From positions 72,298,697 through 72,362,696 of the forward strand of contig NC_080162.1 of assembly GCF_950295315.1 (NCBI RefSeq): a DNA stretch of 64,000 nucleotides. The letters run 5' to 3'. Position 1 is the first letter of the stretch; each line of letters opens with the position of its first letter. A program made the position numbers and the translations under genes. Of the stretch, positions 1 to 13,059 are shown one piece after another. Below the pieces are notes generated by a model. It had not been told where the DNA came from, searched no databases, and saw nothing but the letters and a program-made list of their open reading frames with translations. This stretch comes from Erinaceus europaeus (Eukaryota > Chordata > Mammalia > Eulipotyphla > Erinaceidae).

Positions 1-140
1 GATAGTTAAAGAATAGGAAAGGTCCTTGTATCACCCATGGATGGGATAGAGTTCTGGTGGTGGGAATTGTGTGAAGTTGTACCCCTCTTATCCTACTGTT
101 TTGTCAATGTTTCCCTTTTATAAATAAATAAAAAAAATAG
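1..140 (+). repeat. Unclassified A-tailed dispersed repeat, 3' end
   Basis: Its reverse complement shares 'ggataagaggggtacaac' and 'cccaccaccagaactc'-type wording with the copies at 54.6 and 56.5 kb. It ends in AAATAAATAAAAAAAA, so its sense strand is plus here. It is cut by the window edge. Confidence 0.65.
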
Positions 141-545
141 GTCTATGTACAAACCTGTACATAAATGTTCATAGTATTACTGTATAGAGACCCCAAATGG
201 AATCCCAACTGTCTACCAACTGATATGATATTATAATGTGGCATTTCCATACAGTGGAAGTTTGGTAACAAAAAGCAGTAAAAGCACTGCTTTTAAACAT
301 CGTGAAGTGACGCAAAGGGTCACGTATTGTATGACTCCATTTATCTGGAATGTCCAGAACAGGCAAATCCATGGAAACAAGAGGTAGATTAGTGGTTGCC
401 TAGAGCTGAATGTTTGAGAAGGAATGAGAAGTGACTGTTAATGTGTATGGGCTTCTTCTTTGAGGTGATAAGATGTTCTAGAACTAGTGGCAATGGCTAC
501 AGTTCTGTACATTCACTTGTACTCTTCAAAGAAGTAAATTACCTC
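140..545 (+). mobile_element. Ancient L1 3' fragment
   Basis: Degraded L1M-type 3' wording: 'aaacctgtacataaatgttcatag', 'tgtatgactccatttatctgg' and 'agtggttgcctag' in the expected order. Confidence 0.7.
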
Positions 546-686
546 AATTTTATTATTTTTTACCAGAGCACTGTTCAGCTCTGGCTTATGGTGGTATGGG
601 GGCTTGAACCTGGGACTTTGGAGCCTTGAGCATGAGAGTCTGTTTGCATAACTATTATGCTATCTACCCTCTGCCCTCCCCTCAAT
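545..686 (-). mobile_element. SINE family D
   Basis: T-rich start, 'ccagagcactgttcagctct', 'cttgaacctgggact' (inverse of the B box) and 'gcataactattatgctatct' (inverse of the head). Confidence 0.8.
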
Positions 687-1809
687 ATTGTTTAAAAACA
701 ACAAAAAAACTTGTGGGTCATCCTTCTCCAAGCAGAGTAAGACAGAAGAATCTTACGGAAGAAGCTTCCTTACCAGCAGCCAGAGACAGACTCAGGCCTG
801 GAATGCAGCTTGGTCACTTTGAGATGAGGCAGGAAACCCGTCTTATCTTCCTTCACATACATTCCAAAGTTCTGACTGTTGCCCTGCAGCTTTATTACTC
901 CTGGCTTTTCCAGGTCTCCTCAGGAAAAGCTAGAGCAGAAGAGTGGTGTCTCTACATCAAACACCATCCCTAGTGTGATCAGGGCATGATGCCAGGCTGT
1001 GAGGTGCTGAGTCAGGGCTTAGCACTCAGCAGGCTCAGGGAGAAACCCACATCTGCTTCTTTGGGGGAAATGGATCTTAGAACCCTTTGTTGAATGGTTA
1101 CCAAGTGCCAGGCCCAAAAAGCTATCTCCATTCAACCTCAACTGCTCCAAGGCAGCTATGAGCAGCTACCACCCTCTATCACTCCATGTGGAAATGGCCT
1201 AGCCTCTTTGGAAAGATGTACTACTGCACGATGAAGCTGGCTGTCCCAGCTGGAACACAGCAGTTCCTGTCCTCATAGCACCAAGAATCTGTTGAGCAGC
1301 TTGGGCTTATTTCCTCCTTTGAGAACAGTGCAGGGACCTGCAGCTCCTACCTTTTAGCTAAGTTCTATCCTCAGGCACTGTAGCTTTTACAGGTCACACA
1401 GAGAAAGATCATACTCTCACCCTCATACCTGCCTGGCTCCATTTGAGTCCTCTGTCCACACAGGAGCCACTCCCTGAGTCCTGAGGGAACTTTTCAGGAA
1501 GGTCCCTGCTGGTGTGGTCTGATAACCCTTCTTACCTCTACATTAGAAACTCCAGAGACCAGAGTCTGTAGAAGTGCAGCCCTAGGGCTGTGTGTAGAGG
1601 TGGGCTCCAGTGGAATCCTGGGCCCCTGAACCCAGGCCTGGCGTAGCAATACCCTTCCCTTCTGAGTGGCTGCTTCCTCACCAAGCAGCCAGTGTCCTCC
1701 TTTCCTGTGAGACTGGGGGGCTGGGGGCTGTGTCTGGGCTGGCTTCCCCATCGCCAGACTGGTGGCGACAAAACCACAAGCACTCATTTTCAAATCACGT
1801 ATGGCTTCT
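686..1809. other. Unique flank downstream of STK35
   Basis: No gene is recognisable. Around 1090-1250 there is weak MIR-like wording ('ccaagtgccaggccc'), too degraded to call with confidence. Confidence 0.4.
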
Positions 1810-4800
1810 TCGATCCCATCAAATAACTTTATTCACACAGACGTCCCTTAATTTACAGAGCCTCAGTCATTCATACACATTAGGGGGATCCACAGTGTTC
1901 AAAGAACTTAAATAGCATGTATCATACCAACCTAAGTAAACCAAGTACAAAAAAAATATTCATATAAAGTTGTTCACACGTAGGTCCTAGATTACCAGCT
2001 TCTGTGCAAAAAGAGAAAAAAAAAAAAAAAAGGAAAAAAGAAACAGTATCCTAGTATCTAAAACTAACTTTGTGCCTGGGTTAGACCTTCCTCATAACCA
2101 AACTGGCCCCATATTGATGTGAAAATCATCAGTCTTCCCTTGATCTGAAGGGAAGAGGCCCCCTGTAGCACAAAATATATTATGTCCCTAAACAAGCCCC
2201 CTTTCTCCCTGTGGCTTCTCATGAAAAACAAATCTGGGGGCTTCTTTTGTTAACTCCTGCAGTGTTGAGGGACTTGGGGCAACCACTTGCAGTGAGCAGT
2301 CACCTTGATGGCTGTAGATGCTGCCATCAGCTTATCCTTTTGCACACCTCCTGGTTTCCCTCTGAGCCCCCTGCCTGTCCTCCTGAGGCAAGAGCAGAGG
2401 GCCTGCATAGTCCCGAAGGCCACGTCTCCACCCCATGTGGGAGGAGTGTCTCTGGGCTACAGCCCCAAGCCTGGTGGCCAGAAAAGAGCAAGCTCGGCTC
2501 TTCTCACTCAGGCCACCAAGTCTGAGACTCCAGCAGCTGTCTGCCTGGGGGCCACCAGGTCAGCCTTGGAAGGGAGATGGAGCTAGGGGGAGGGGGCACA
2601 CGCATATGGTGTTCAGATGGAGGGGACTAACCCAAGAGCTACGTTTAGAGTGGAGTCAAATGTCCCCAGACTGGGGGGGTGTGGAGGGGATGGAAGCATA
2701 TGAGCATGTGGTGGGCAGGGCTGGAAGCCCAGGTCAGACGGAACAAAGTCAGGGCAGGGTGCTTCCCCACCCCCCCAACAGGAAGCCCGACTCCTGCTTT
2801 TCTACGTTTGTTTCCAAAAGTACCCCAAGGCTGAAGCAGACATTCATCCCACTAGAAAGGTAAACCACCAACAGCATAAACAGGAAGACTCCCACAATGC
2901 CAGTTCTTTTCCTTTTCTTAGGAAAAGACGAGCAAAAAAGAAAAAAGAAAAAAATTATTATTGCTCCACTGTTTTTTTTTTGTTTTTTTTCCAGAGACAA
3001 GTGATATGTTAAGGAGCAGAGACTCCCAGGGAAAGGGAATGAGAGGCTGGGAATGTCCAAGGACAAGAAGGCTGCGAGGAAGGTAGTGAGTGGTCTTAGC
3101 ACCGCAGGATCAGGAACAGAGAGAGCAGGCCAGGAGCCCCTGCCTCTGGGGCCACTGCCTTCATTTGCTCTGGGGCCGCCCCGGCAGTATCATAAAGGAG
3201 GCAGGCCCTGTCCAGAAGTCCAATCTCTTCCCGGTGCTGGGCACGCTTCTCCTCTAGCTGTAAACAGGGTATTTCTAACGTAAACATTTCAGTACACTCC
3301 CTCAGAAAAGCAGCCATGGGGCAAACCATGTCTGAACAAGAGGAAAGAATCCCATTTTCCTGTCCTAGCACCTCTGGGATGAGAATAAGCTAAGGCCTCT
3401 GGCCTTAGTCCATGGTGCCCAGAGGGGTCAGATGGAGCCAGTCTTCAGAGAGCAGACTGTGGCATCCTCCAGGATAGGGGTAAGGGGCAGAGGACCTGCT
3501 GGGCAGTAATGAGCAAGGGTGTGGCTGTGTCTGACACGCGATTTTTCTGTCCTGGCAAGAGCTGCTAGTGAGTGCCCTGGGGGTGGATTGGGGAGACATG
3601 TGCCCAGCCCTCAGGAAAGGATGGGGGTACAGTAGGGGATTAATCCTTCCCACATGGCTATCTGAGTGGGGGTAGGGCTTAAGTGACAGATGGGCAGAGA
3701 CGGGAAAAAGAAGTCACATACTTCCAACTGAGCCAGGAGGTCTGGTCAGGGAAGAGCAATGGAATAAGGCACTATGATCTGTCTTGTTGATTCCTCTTGA
3801 AGAGGGGAAAATCAAGCTCAGATCCATAAGGACTGAGGCTCAGAACTTCCCTCCATAGGCTATTCTTTTCACAGATTCGAAAAGAGAGTAACTAACTGAC
3901 TGGACTACTGTTCTGAGGTTTGGAAACTCGGACCTGGACAAGTTTGACAAACTTGGTGGCATTGAGATGTTACAGTCAATAGGCAGGTGGAAAGGCAGGA
4001 AGCAAGGAAGCTGGCAGACAAGGTGGACAATAGCTCTGAGAGACGGGAAGCCTAAGCTAACCCTAAGAGTAGAGCTCTGACAGCATCTCTTTAGGTGGAC
4101 AGAGTGGAGACAGCAGGGGAGGGGAAGGCGGGGCTGGGAGGGGCGTCTGGAGCGACTGAGATGGCCCTAGGTGTGCTAGTACAGGTTGGGGGCCTGGCAG
4201 ATTAAGGACACACATGAAAGTTGGCTACAAGCCCCTCTAGGATGCCAACTTCCACCAAAAGGTACAAACTGCTTATGATCTACAGGGGACACGTATGCCA
4301 AGAAAAATAATCAAGGGCTATGGGGCAGCTCCAGGACCCTACCCAGACAGAGAGCCAAGAGACTTGGAAGGGCAGGATGAAAGACAGGCAAAAAGGTAAA
4401 GAGCTTGTTAGGCATCAAGCCCTGGGGACTTTAGAGCATGAGTTGCAGCCAGGGAGAGTTGGGGGTGCTGAGTTTAGGGACTGTTTTTCCCACCTGTACA
4501 GAGAGAGACATAGTTGCCCCCACGGGAAGGCAAAGTGGGGGGCTGAGGAGAGAGAGCACACTACAATTAGGGGATGCCACACTCCCAGCTGTAGCTCACA
4601 GTACACGGGGGGGGGGGGGGCTGCTGAAGAAACAAGAGACAGGTGGTCACCATGGATTCCTATCAAGAGGGGGAGGACGGGCTGCCAGCCAACTGTCTGT
4701 CTACCCAGGAGGAGCAAGAAGCACTGCTATCTGAGGGGCTTGAGAAAGGGTGAAAGAATGTGGACAAACATCCTGGCAAATTTGGCTTAATGTGTGCTGG

Positions 4801-6418
4801 TGTCTCTGAACTCTCTGGGCTGTGAGGCTGGCTGGCTTTGGGACAAAGCCCCCAACGTTGGTCACACACCAACTTAAATATTCCAGCTACCTCCCCTATA
4901 GATTCTATGCTGGTTTCTAAAAATAAACAGAAAACAGAAATAAACACAAAAGAATTCCTTTCTCTTTCTCAAAGACCTTTTCATAAGATATGAAAATCCT
5001 TAGCTAAAATAGCTTCCAGATGAGGGGGGAGGAGATCCAGGTCCAGAGCCTATGAAGAGGGAGGCCAGAAGAGCGACAGCTGAGGAGAACGGCCATACAG
5101 ACAGACAGAGAGGGAGGGGATGTAGCAGTCATGACTGGAGAAATGTTAAGGTGACAAACCCACAACAGGTTCAGTCAGTCACCTCCCTCTCAGTAGATCC
5201 ATTTCTCCCCACCAGATATTTTTACACTAAGGGGTGGGCACTCCACAGTAATTCCTGGGAGGGGGAGAGAGATGGCGCTTGACACTATGTCACCATGTGA
5301 TGTGACACCATGGGGGCGCAGCACAGAGGGCACACCTTTCACTTCGAGGAAGCAATGGTGGCAGCTGGTTCAGGACACCACCCTGTTCTTATGGCAATGG
5401 TCACAACTGGATCTGTGACCTGGATGCTTGGTGGGCACATCTGGGCAGGCGATGGTCCTGGAGGCAGAAGGTGATAGGGCGAGGACCTCACAGGAATGAC
5501 AGCTGTTTGATGAAGACTAGGCAGGTGCTTGGCACAATAGTTGTATCTTCTTCCCCACCCTACCGGCAGGTATCTTCATCTGAGAAGATGACTAATAAAA
5601 GAGTAGATCTGTAGAGTTGGAATGGCATGAAAGTACCAGCCAGTGGGAGATGGTTACGTTCTGCCCCTCGATCCCCTCCTCCCACACACACAAAAGAGCT
5701 CCTGTTGTAAAGGGCAGAAGAGCTGGCTCCCACTACTCCTGGTGTGGCCTGGGACTTCTAAAAGACCACAGCTTGGGGACCTCCCTTCTTGAGGTCTCCC
5801 AGAAAACTCCCATTTATCTCTTCCAGGTGTTTCTTCAACTTTGATCATTCCCATGGCCCAGTGGGCTGGAAGCTCAGAGTTCAGCAGTCCTTGCATCTGC
5901 CAGGAGATGGCAGGGAGGCCTCTTTATGTCATGCCCCCCACCCCACCCTGCCATTCCAGAGAAATCCCCAAATTCCCCAGAGAGAGGCAGGCCTTCTCTG
6001 GGGAAGTGAGGTGTAATAAGTAGAACTGAGAGGCGGTAAAAGACAAACAGGGTACATAAAGGACAAAAACAAAATAAAAATAGTTCCCTAACTGCTTATA
6101 CAAATTAAACATGAAATTTATACATAGGTTTTTGTCCGTACTGAATTTTTTTTTTTTTTTAAAGAAACTGGTGCCTGTCCACAGCATAGTGTCCTGCTCT
6201 TCTGTCTTAATCATTTAAATTGGGGAGGTGGGAGGAGGGAGAGAAAGACAACAAAACTTTGAAAATCAAGTAAAACGAAAGGGGGAGGGGAGCGCAAACA
6301 AAAGCTTCACATTGCTGGAGATCCAGCTGTCTGGGAGATCACCAACCGGCCAGCCACCACCTGTACCCTCTGCTGTCCTGTGCGAGACATGATGAGACTG
6401 TGGGTCCCGAGGATCAAC
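1810..6418 (-). other. STK35: STK35 exon 4: 4.6-kb 3' UTR
   Basis: On the minus strand TCTGTCTTCCAG|GTTGATCC gives a strong acceptor (AG at 6420-6419), so the exon starts at 6418. It ends near 1810, after the only canonical AATAAA I find on this strand in the interval (1828-1833). I see no SINE anywhere in it, although the rest of the window averages more than one per kilobase. It holds only homopolymer runs (A-rich about 2010-2033, G run 4608-4620, T-rich 6146-6160). No long reading frame is convincing. Assignment to STK35 is inferred from the donor just past the stop codon. Confidence 0.7.
1828..1833 (-). promoter_or_regulatory. Polyadenylation signal AATAAA for STK35
   Basis: The plus strand reads TTTATT, giving AATAAA on the minus strand. 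Cleavage would be expected 10-30 nt further on, about 1800-1818. I saw no other canonical AATAAA on the minus strand between 1800 and 6418. Confidence 0.65.
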
Positions 6419-6659
6419 CTGGAAGACAGAAGGCGGGAAAGGAGTGGACACTGGGTCAGTGGGCTCCTGATCCTCACTAGTTGCCAGCACCCAACCCAGA
6501 GGTTCAGAAGCTTTGCTGTGCTGGGGGCAGGGTCTCTAGACCTAGAGCAGATCTAGCTTCACTACAGCCCTGTACCTTCCCCACCCTTATCTGCCACCTG
6601 CGCAGGCTGACAACACAGGTCTGCGCCACCCGTCGTCGATCTTGGGGAGATTCTGCCTA

Positions 6660-6832
6660 GCCCTCGAGAGAGGCAGTGGGGCACCCCAGACTCTCACGGC
6701 TGAGGTTCCTGGTTCAACCCCCAGCACAGCTTGCACTGGAGTAGTACTCTGCTTTGTCTCTCACCCCTTTGCCTGATGAGAATCTCATGTGTAATAAATA
6801 CCTATCTTTATTTTTTTTTTAAGAATCTTTAA
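6660..6832 (+). mobile_element. Old SINE, family C/D-like
   Basis: It has 'gaggttcctggttcaaccc' and 'gcactggagtagtactctgc' followed by an A/T-rich tail. Degraded. Confidence 0.5.
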
Positions 6833-7129
6833 TAGGGGGCGCACATAGGGGTATGGCAATATTGGAAAATGCCACCTGTCAGCCTCATTTTCCTCTGAGA
6901 AGTGGTGGGTGCTTCTTTTAAGGTTTGAGTGGAATAGTGACTACAAAGTACCTAGTCACAGCAGAAAGTTAACATCCTCTGTGAGACCGTCCTCTCCCAG
7001 TCCTGTGTCTCCAATGAGTATTTATAAGTGTGTTAAGATTTAAGGAGTTTGTGGTCCTCAGTCACTTAACCGTTCAAAATGATTCTCACTGGATAAAGGT
7101 AAGGACACACATGAACAGCTAGGGGAGTC

Positions 7130-7390
7130 TAATAAAACCTTCTGGAAAGCAATCTGGTGGTGTTTTCAGAGCTTCTGATATGTCTAGACCTACAGACCCA
7201 CTAATTTCACTTCTAGAAATCTAGCTTAGTCGATAATTCTAAATATGAAAAGGGCTTTATGACTGAAGATGTTCATTGAAGTATTATTTAAATCATGAGG
7301 TGATAAGCCACAAATTCCAAAAGAGATTTAAGCAAATGTTCCATCTACTCATCACATTGGAAATGAGAGGGCTGTGAGGCATTCTGAACA
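7130..7390 (+). mobile_element. Ancient L1 fragment
   Basis: Degraded order of L1 3' motifs: 'tctggaaagcaatctggtgg', 'cccactaatttcacttctag', 'gttcattgaagtatta'. No duplication is visible. Confidence 0.55.
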
Positions 7391-8864
7391 TGACAGGAGT
7401 ATCACTTCCCTGGGCTATCAAGTTTTGTGGCACACAGGATGCTTGTGACTACATTAAGAATACCTCCAAGCATGAGGAAACTTGGCAAGAAAAACATCAA
7501 AATGCTATCCTTGTCATCAGTGTGTTGTCTCTCCCCACTTCTGCTCTGTGTTTTTAAGACTAAGTATATATCACACTATGCTTTACTTTATAATGGGGAG
7601 AGACTGCACTTTCATGAATGAGATTCAATTGGCAAACACACACCCTCCCCCGAAATGAGTTATCCAAGAGGCCAGACCTGGACTCTCCCTGGGCTCCTCC
7701 ATACACAATGGAGAACCCACACACCCATTAGATGAGAAGCTGGCTGTGTGGTCCCCGCTTCACTGTACAGGTGTCTGTCATGGAGTAAACCAGGATGTAA
7801 ATAAAGGCACAGGAAACACTGGCTATCTCAGGTCCTTTTCCCTCTGCTGCTTCTGATACCCTGAATAAGTCCCCCCCCCCCCAATCCAACTTCCATTGGA
7901 AAGTCTAGACTTATCAAGCCTACTGCCTTCTTCCTATGCTTTCAGTAGATGAGTCAGGTCAACCAGAAGATGTGGGGGGGGGGGGGAAGCTTGTGTGGAA
8001 CCTCACCATCCAAGACACTAAGTCACCAAGTCCTTGTGAAATATACAAGAAAGCCCAGGGTAAAGTAAACAAACAAACAAACAAACATGGTGTGTGTGTG
8101 TGTGTGTGGGATACGCTCTTCAACACTTCCCTCCCCTCCCCGAGGACCGCCTCTCTTCAAAAGGAGGACTATCATTAGCAGGAAGGTGGCAGCTGAAAAA
8201 CAGTGTCATCAAGAAGGCAAGAGACTCGGAAGCCAGAAGTCTCTTGACATAAGAGACTAGTGGAAAAGCATGGCACAGGTCAAACCAACTGCACAACACT
8301 TTATCAGGAGCTCTTGGGACATCAAGCTCTTAATCTTCTGTAGCCACTGGGTCCCCAGCCAGGAGGAGAGGCTGACATTTCCCACAGGCTCTGGCCCTTC
8401 TGAAAAGGGCCTCAGAATAGCCTACAGCTCTACATTCACTGTCATCATCCCCCATCCCCCTCCAGCAGGGAAGAGGGAAAATCAGAGGGCTGTCCTTCTG
8501 TAGAGAGGCCAAGAAGGATGGCCTTATTCAGGGAGCTGATGGCAGCAACCTTATAGGAAGATACAGGAGTTCTTTCTACAGGTCTGAACAGGAATGCCTG
8601 AGATCATACAGTTCTGGCTGAAGGAGCAGGACATCGCCTGGGCCCTTCTGCTTCATCAGAACAGGTGGCACACCTGTTTCTGTGCTGCTTGAAATATGGC
8701 TTAAAACTCGTTCCCACCAGGGTTTGCCTTGTGTCTCTCAGTGTTTGGGAACCGCTAGCTCTGGCCAAAGCTCTCTGAGAAGCCAAGATACATCTGCCTA
8801 GCAGAGTGAGAAATAACAATGTAGGAAACCACAGGTGACATCTGCAGTGTGTACCATCTTTCTT

Positions 8865-9010
8865 TCATCTGCCTGGTCACCTGTCTTATGAGGATAGATT
8901 TGCCTCTCTTAACAAGGGAATAAGCCTAAAGAGATGGAGTAGCCTGCCTATATCACAGAGTCAGTGAGTAATAGAGCCTGAACTTAATCCAAACTTTCCC
9001 CAGCATCACT
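8865..9010 (+). mobile_element. MIR relic
   Basis: 'atcacagagtcagtgagtaa' with 'agagcctgaactt' follows the MIR core order. Confidence 0.5.
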
Positions 9011-9099
9011 GCCCAAAGTGTTTCCACTATCTGGCAGTCTTCATTTAATGCTTTCAGAGCCGACTTAGCCAGTGGTTCTAATGGCCTAGACAGTGAACT

Positions 9100-9245
9100 C
9101 AATATTTAACATCTACTGCCTCATTTCATCCTAAGGACATATGAAGTAGGAGCTACTGCCACCCTGGTTTCTGAGAAGAGGACAACGAAACTCAGGGAGA
9201 ATTATCTACATCTCTAGCAATTGATAGCAAGAGTTTGAACCCACT
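9100..9245 (+). mobile_element. MIR relic
   Basis: 'gaaactcagggagaatta' then 'agagtttgaacccactgcc' match the degraded MIR core and B-box end. Confidence 0.5.
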
Positions 9246-9254
9246 GCCTTGCTC

Positions 9255-9288
<34 letters not shown>

Positions 9289-9435
9289 ATTTTATTTACT
9301 AGAGAGAAAGGGAGGGAAGCAAGCAGGCCAGAATACTACTCAGGCACATGCAGTGCCAAGAATCAAGCCCGGGGCCTCATGTTTTCAAGTCCTGTGCTTT
9401 ACCGGCTGAGTCAACTTCTGAGCTGCCAATGCTGT
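9245..9435 (-). mobile_element. SINE family C with GA microsatellite
   Basis: A GA run (9257-9286) then 'gaatactactcaggcaca', 'ggcctcatgttttcaagtcc' and 'gctttaccggctgag', the inverse of a family C body. Confidence 0.65.
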
Positions 9436-9437
9436 TG

Positions 9438-9590
9438 TTGAATATTTGTCAGTAAGGTGGGGGGGGGGGGAAGGGGGAGGACAAGAATCAGAGCATCACT
9501 CTGACACCTGTGATGTTGAAGATCAAACTTGGTTTTCTCATGCTTGCAGTTCAACACCTTACCCACCGTGCTACCTCCTGGGCCACGAAA
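9438..9590 (-). mobile_element. SINE family C
   Basis: 'cagagcatcactctgacacc', 'ttctcatgcttgcagttc' and 'ctacctcctgggccac' are inverse family C wording. A G run lies at 9458-9470. Confidence 0.65.
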
Positions 9591-10134
9591 ACTACCGTAT
9601 TTTTAATATGCAATGTTGTAGCCGAAGATTCCTTCCTCGACTGCAAGAGTTGAAGTGGATTTTTAAAGTCATGTAATTCTTTCATTTGTAAACAGTTTTG
9701 CTTAGAAAAAGACTCATGGTAGGTTTGGTTTAGGATTAGCACAGGTCTGCTGTCTAGAACACAAAAGAGGATGTGGTGACCACTGGCCAGTGAGCAGCCT
9801 TCTGGTAACTTCCTCTGCCAGCTGAGCACTTATTTGTCTGGTCTGCCCAAAGACTATGGAATTAAACTGCTCCATTTAAGACCATTAGTTTGGAAACCAG
9901 AAGCTGGGGAGGGCCTAATGTATCTGAGGATGCAGTGATGGGGCTGAGATCAACTGGGAGTCAAAAGGCCCTTATTTCTCTACCTACAGCCACAGACGAA
10001 TGAAAAATCATTTTTTCGCTGAAATCTACATATAGCCTCCCCACTTGCTGATGTCAAAATGTTATTTCCTTAATGAAATATGAAATAAGTAGAAATGGAG
10101 TGATTTAAAAAATTAGTCCATCCCCCGCCACACA

Positions 10135-10792
10135 CACACACACACACACTGCTGGTGGGAATGTAAATTGGTCCAACCCCTCTGGGGAGCAGTCTGGAGA
10201 ACTCTCAGAAGGATAGAAGTGGACCTGCCCTATGTCCCTGCAATTCCTCTCCTGAGGATCTAATCACACTCACCCAAAAAGATTTGTGTATATCCATGTT
10301 CATAGCAGCACAATCTGTAGTAGCCAAAACCTGGAAGCAACCCAGGTGTCCAACAACAGATGAGTGGCTGAGCAAGTTGTGGTATATATATACACACAAT
10401 GAAATACTACTCAGCTATTAGAAATGGTAATTTAACCTTCTTCACCCCATCTTGGATGGAGCTTGAAGGAATCATGTTGAGGTAAGTCAGAAACAGAAGA
10501 ATGAATATAGGATGATCTCACTCAGGCAGAAGTTGAAAAACAAGACCAAGAGGGAAAATACTACGCAGAACCTGGACTGGAGTTGGTGTACTGCACCAAA
10601 GTAAAATATTCTGGGGTGCTGTGTGTGTATGTGGGGGTAGGTCCTGGAATACAATGGCAGGAGGACCTAGCAGGGATTGAATTATGTGGAAAACTGGGAA
10701 ATGTTATGCATGTACAAACTATTTTATTTTACTGTCGACTGTAAACCAATAATCCCCCAATAAAGAAATCAAATAAACAAACAAACTGGCTT
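10135..10792 (+). mobile_element. L1 3' end fragment
   Basis: Homologous to 51655-52290: 'ctgctggtgggaatgt', 'tactactcagct', 'ggatgatctcactc', and the same terminal 'gttatgcatgtacaaacta' and 'cccaataaagaaa'. It starts at an AC microsatellite and contains small gaps, so it is older than the copy at 51-52 kb. Confidence 0.85.
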
Positions 10793-10807
10793 CCCTTGTG
10801 GTCCAGG

Positions 10808-10918
10808 AGGAAGAATGCTCAACTTTCAGCACTTAGGTTCATGAGATCCTTAGCACTGCATATGCTAGAGTAATGCTCTAGTTCTATCACTAATGAATAA
10901 ATAAAACTTTTTAAAACC
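10808..10918 (+). mobile_element. SINE family C
   Basis: 'tgtggtccaggaggaag', 'gagtaatgctctagttct' and an 'aataaataaaac' tail. Confidence 0.65.
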
Positions 10919-11019
10919 TGCGGGGCTTTATTTTGTTTGTTTTTCTTAAAAAAGGGAGTGGGGAGAGAAAGAGTGAAGGTGAATGGCAATGCTTCCTTTA
11001 ACCAGACACAAGACTATGT

Positions 11020-11135
11020 AAAGTCCATTTCAGAGATGACCAGGCCAAGGCTCAGGAGGTGAAAGCACAGAGGCAGGTAACCTCAGGTCACAGAGGGCAG
11101 GCAGGACTAGCTCCCAAATGAGTCACTCTTTACTT
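11020..11135 (+). mobile_element. MIR relic
   Basis: 'gccaaggctcaggaggtgaa' and 'aacctcaggtcacagagggc' follow the MIR core. Degraded. Confidence 0.45.
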
Positions 11136-11804
11136 GACACACCAAAGCAGCTGGCTTTTCATCCTCATCTATGAACAAGCCAGCCTTAAGGGGTTCAGTG
11201 GCCCCAGAACTGTCTACTCCAATCTGTCAGAGGAATTGAGGCCAGTGAGCTGAACTTCCGCATGTGTCATTCCTCCAAAGCTTTTGCTAACAAAAGTAAC
11301 AAGAGTGTACTTAGAGAGGACAAAACCAGGATCTCTGTACTGGGTACAACCCATGGCACAGGAGTGGGCGTGGAGACAACAAAGATAATTTTCTTCAGTT
11401 TTCAGGTCTGTGGAAGGGGCACAGTATAAGGGGAAAGGAAGCACAATACCAGAGATCTCTAAGCTTACACAACTAGGGCTTCCCAGCAAATGACATACTT
11501 TATGGTTTGGTCTGGGCCCTGATCAGAAGACCAAACAAGACAGAAATGTAGGAGTTGGTTCTAAGTGTGTGGGAAATCTCATTCAAGAGCACACCACTGA
11601 ATGGCACACAGAAGATGCTGTCGAGGGCATGGACATAGAAGTAGGATAGCCTACTCCTGTTAGACCCACTACTACCTCTGACCATAGCAACAAGTTAAGT
11701 CCCTCAAGCCTCAGCCTTCTCAATTTAGAGTCTACTTTGCAGGGCATAAGAGAGTAGTGATGGGATCTGTAACAGGTCTAGGAAGCAAACTGGAGTGTTC
11801 AATA

Positions 11805-11935
11805 ACCTGCAAATTGAAGACAGGAGATAGCCTAACAGTTATGCAAAAAGATTTTCTGTCTGAGACCCCAGGTTCAATTACTCACACCAGCAGAAGTACT
11901 GTTCTGGCTAAAAAGTAAGTAAATCTCATCCAAAC
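11805..11935 (+). mobile_element. SINE family D
   Basis: 'taacagttatgcaaaaagat', 'accccaggttcaatta' and 'agtactgttctggct'. Confidence 0.6.
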
Positions 11936-12370
11936 CAAGTATACACCCCACAAAAATCGTACAAGATACTGTCACTGGCCCAAGTGAAAATCCCAGACTA
12001 ACACAACTTGGTCTCCAGTCTTCATGTGAAGTGATAGCCTTGAAGTGGATGGGCCTCAGTAACTGTTGATCTGGCAGCAGCCCCACATCCCACTGCCCTT
12101 CACTGACAGTCCAGAGAGGATTCACCCTTGGAAGCCCCACATGCCTGCTCTCTCAGGTGTCACCAGCAGTTCTGTCTCCGTGCACAGATGCAGACAACTT
12201 TGACACCCCCCCAAGCCCCCCCCCTACTGACCATGCCTCACACTGGGGTTCACCCTCATCTCAGAAAGCTGGGAAGGGAGGCACTGGGATCTTGTCTGTG
12301 TGTTTTTTTTTTTCTTTCCTCTCACTATACCATGCCCTTTCAACACTGCCTTCCCTGACCCCACGAGAAC

Positions 12371-12371
12371 G

Positions 12372-12424
<53 letters not shown>
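12371..12424. repeat. (AC)n microsatellite
   Basis: About 27 uninterrupted AC units. Reading frames through it are artefacts. Confidence 0.95.
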
Positions 12425-12427
<3 letters not shown>

Positions 12428-12782
12428 CCAGGGCTGGGTGGGAGAAATGAGCAGAAAAGTAAAGGACTTTACCACGACACAGCCTATCACCAACACCACA
12501 CACCAGGAAGCTCTTTATCTCCATTCCAGCTCTCTTCACTACTCCTTCCTTGTCTTACCAACTTGAACAGGAGGTTCTCTGTCTAAAAAAGTTAACAGAC
12601 AACTGCCTACGAGCCTGCTTCCATCAGAAGAGGGAGTGTGTGGCGAGTTGCAGCTGGCCTGGCTTCAGACAATGTCCCTGAGCCACACCCACACAGTCAG
12701 AGATTAGAGAATGGCAGCTAGGATGGGAAGACTTGGGTTTGGCTTCAACTCTGTGGACATTCCCAAATCTGAAGGGACTCAT

Positions 12783-12955
12783 GGGAGGAGCTGGGCAATG
12801 GTGCACCCTGTTTACCATGCACAAGGACCCAAGTTTAAGTCCTTGGCTCTTACATGTGTGGGGAAGCTTCACTAGCAGGGAAGCAGAACTGCAGGTGTCT
12901 CTCTCTCTTCTCTCAATCTGTTTCTATCCAAGACAAAGGCTTATTAATAAGTAAA
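12783..12955 (+). mobile_element. SINE family B
   Basis: 'gagctgggcaatggtgcacc', 'tgcacaaggacccaag', and the pyrimidine-rich end with 'taataagtaaa'. Confidence 0.75.
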
Positions 12956-13059
12956 TGATTCATAGAGTTCCACTTCAGGGCCATTATGCCATCTGTAATA
13001 TGGCAAAAATGTCCCAATTCTCCTTAAGTAGACATGTTGCTCAAGAGTTAGTGGGGTTC

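Noticed and set aside
6266..6490. Minus-strand 74-codon frame at the start of exon 4
   Set aside because: It crosses the exon 4 acceptor, so only part of it would be in the mRNA, and that part lies downstream of the STK35 stop codon.
12224..12566. Cys/Val and Thr/His-rich open frames
   Set aside because: Produced by the AC microsatellite at 12371-12424 on both strands.
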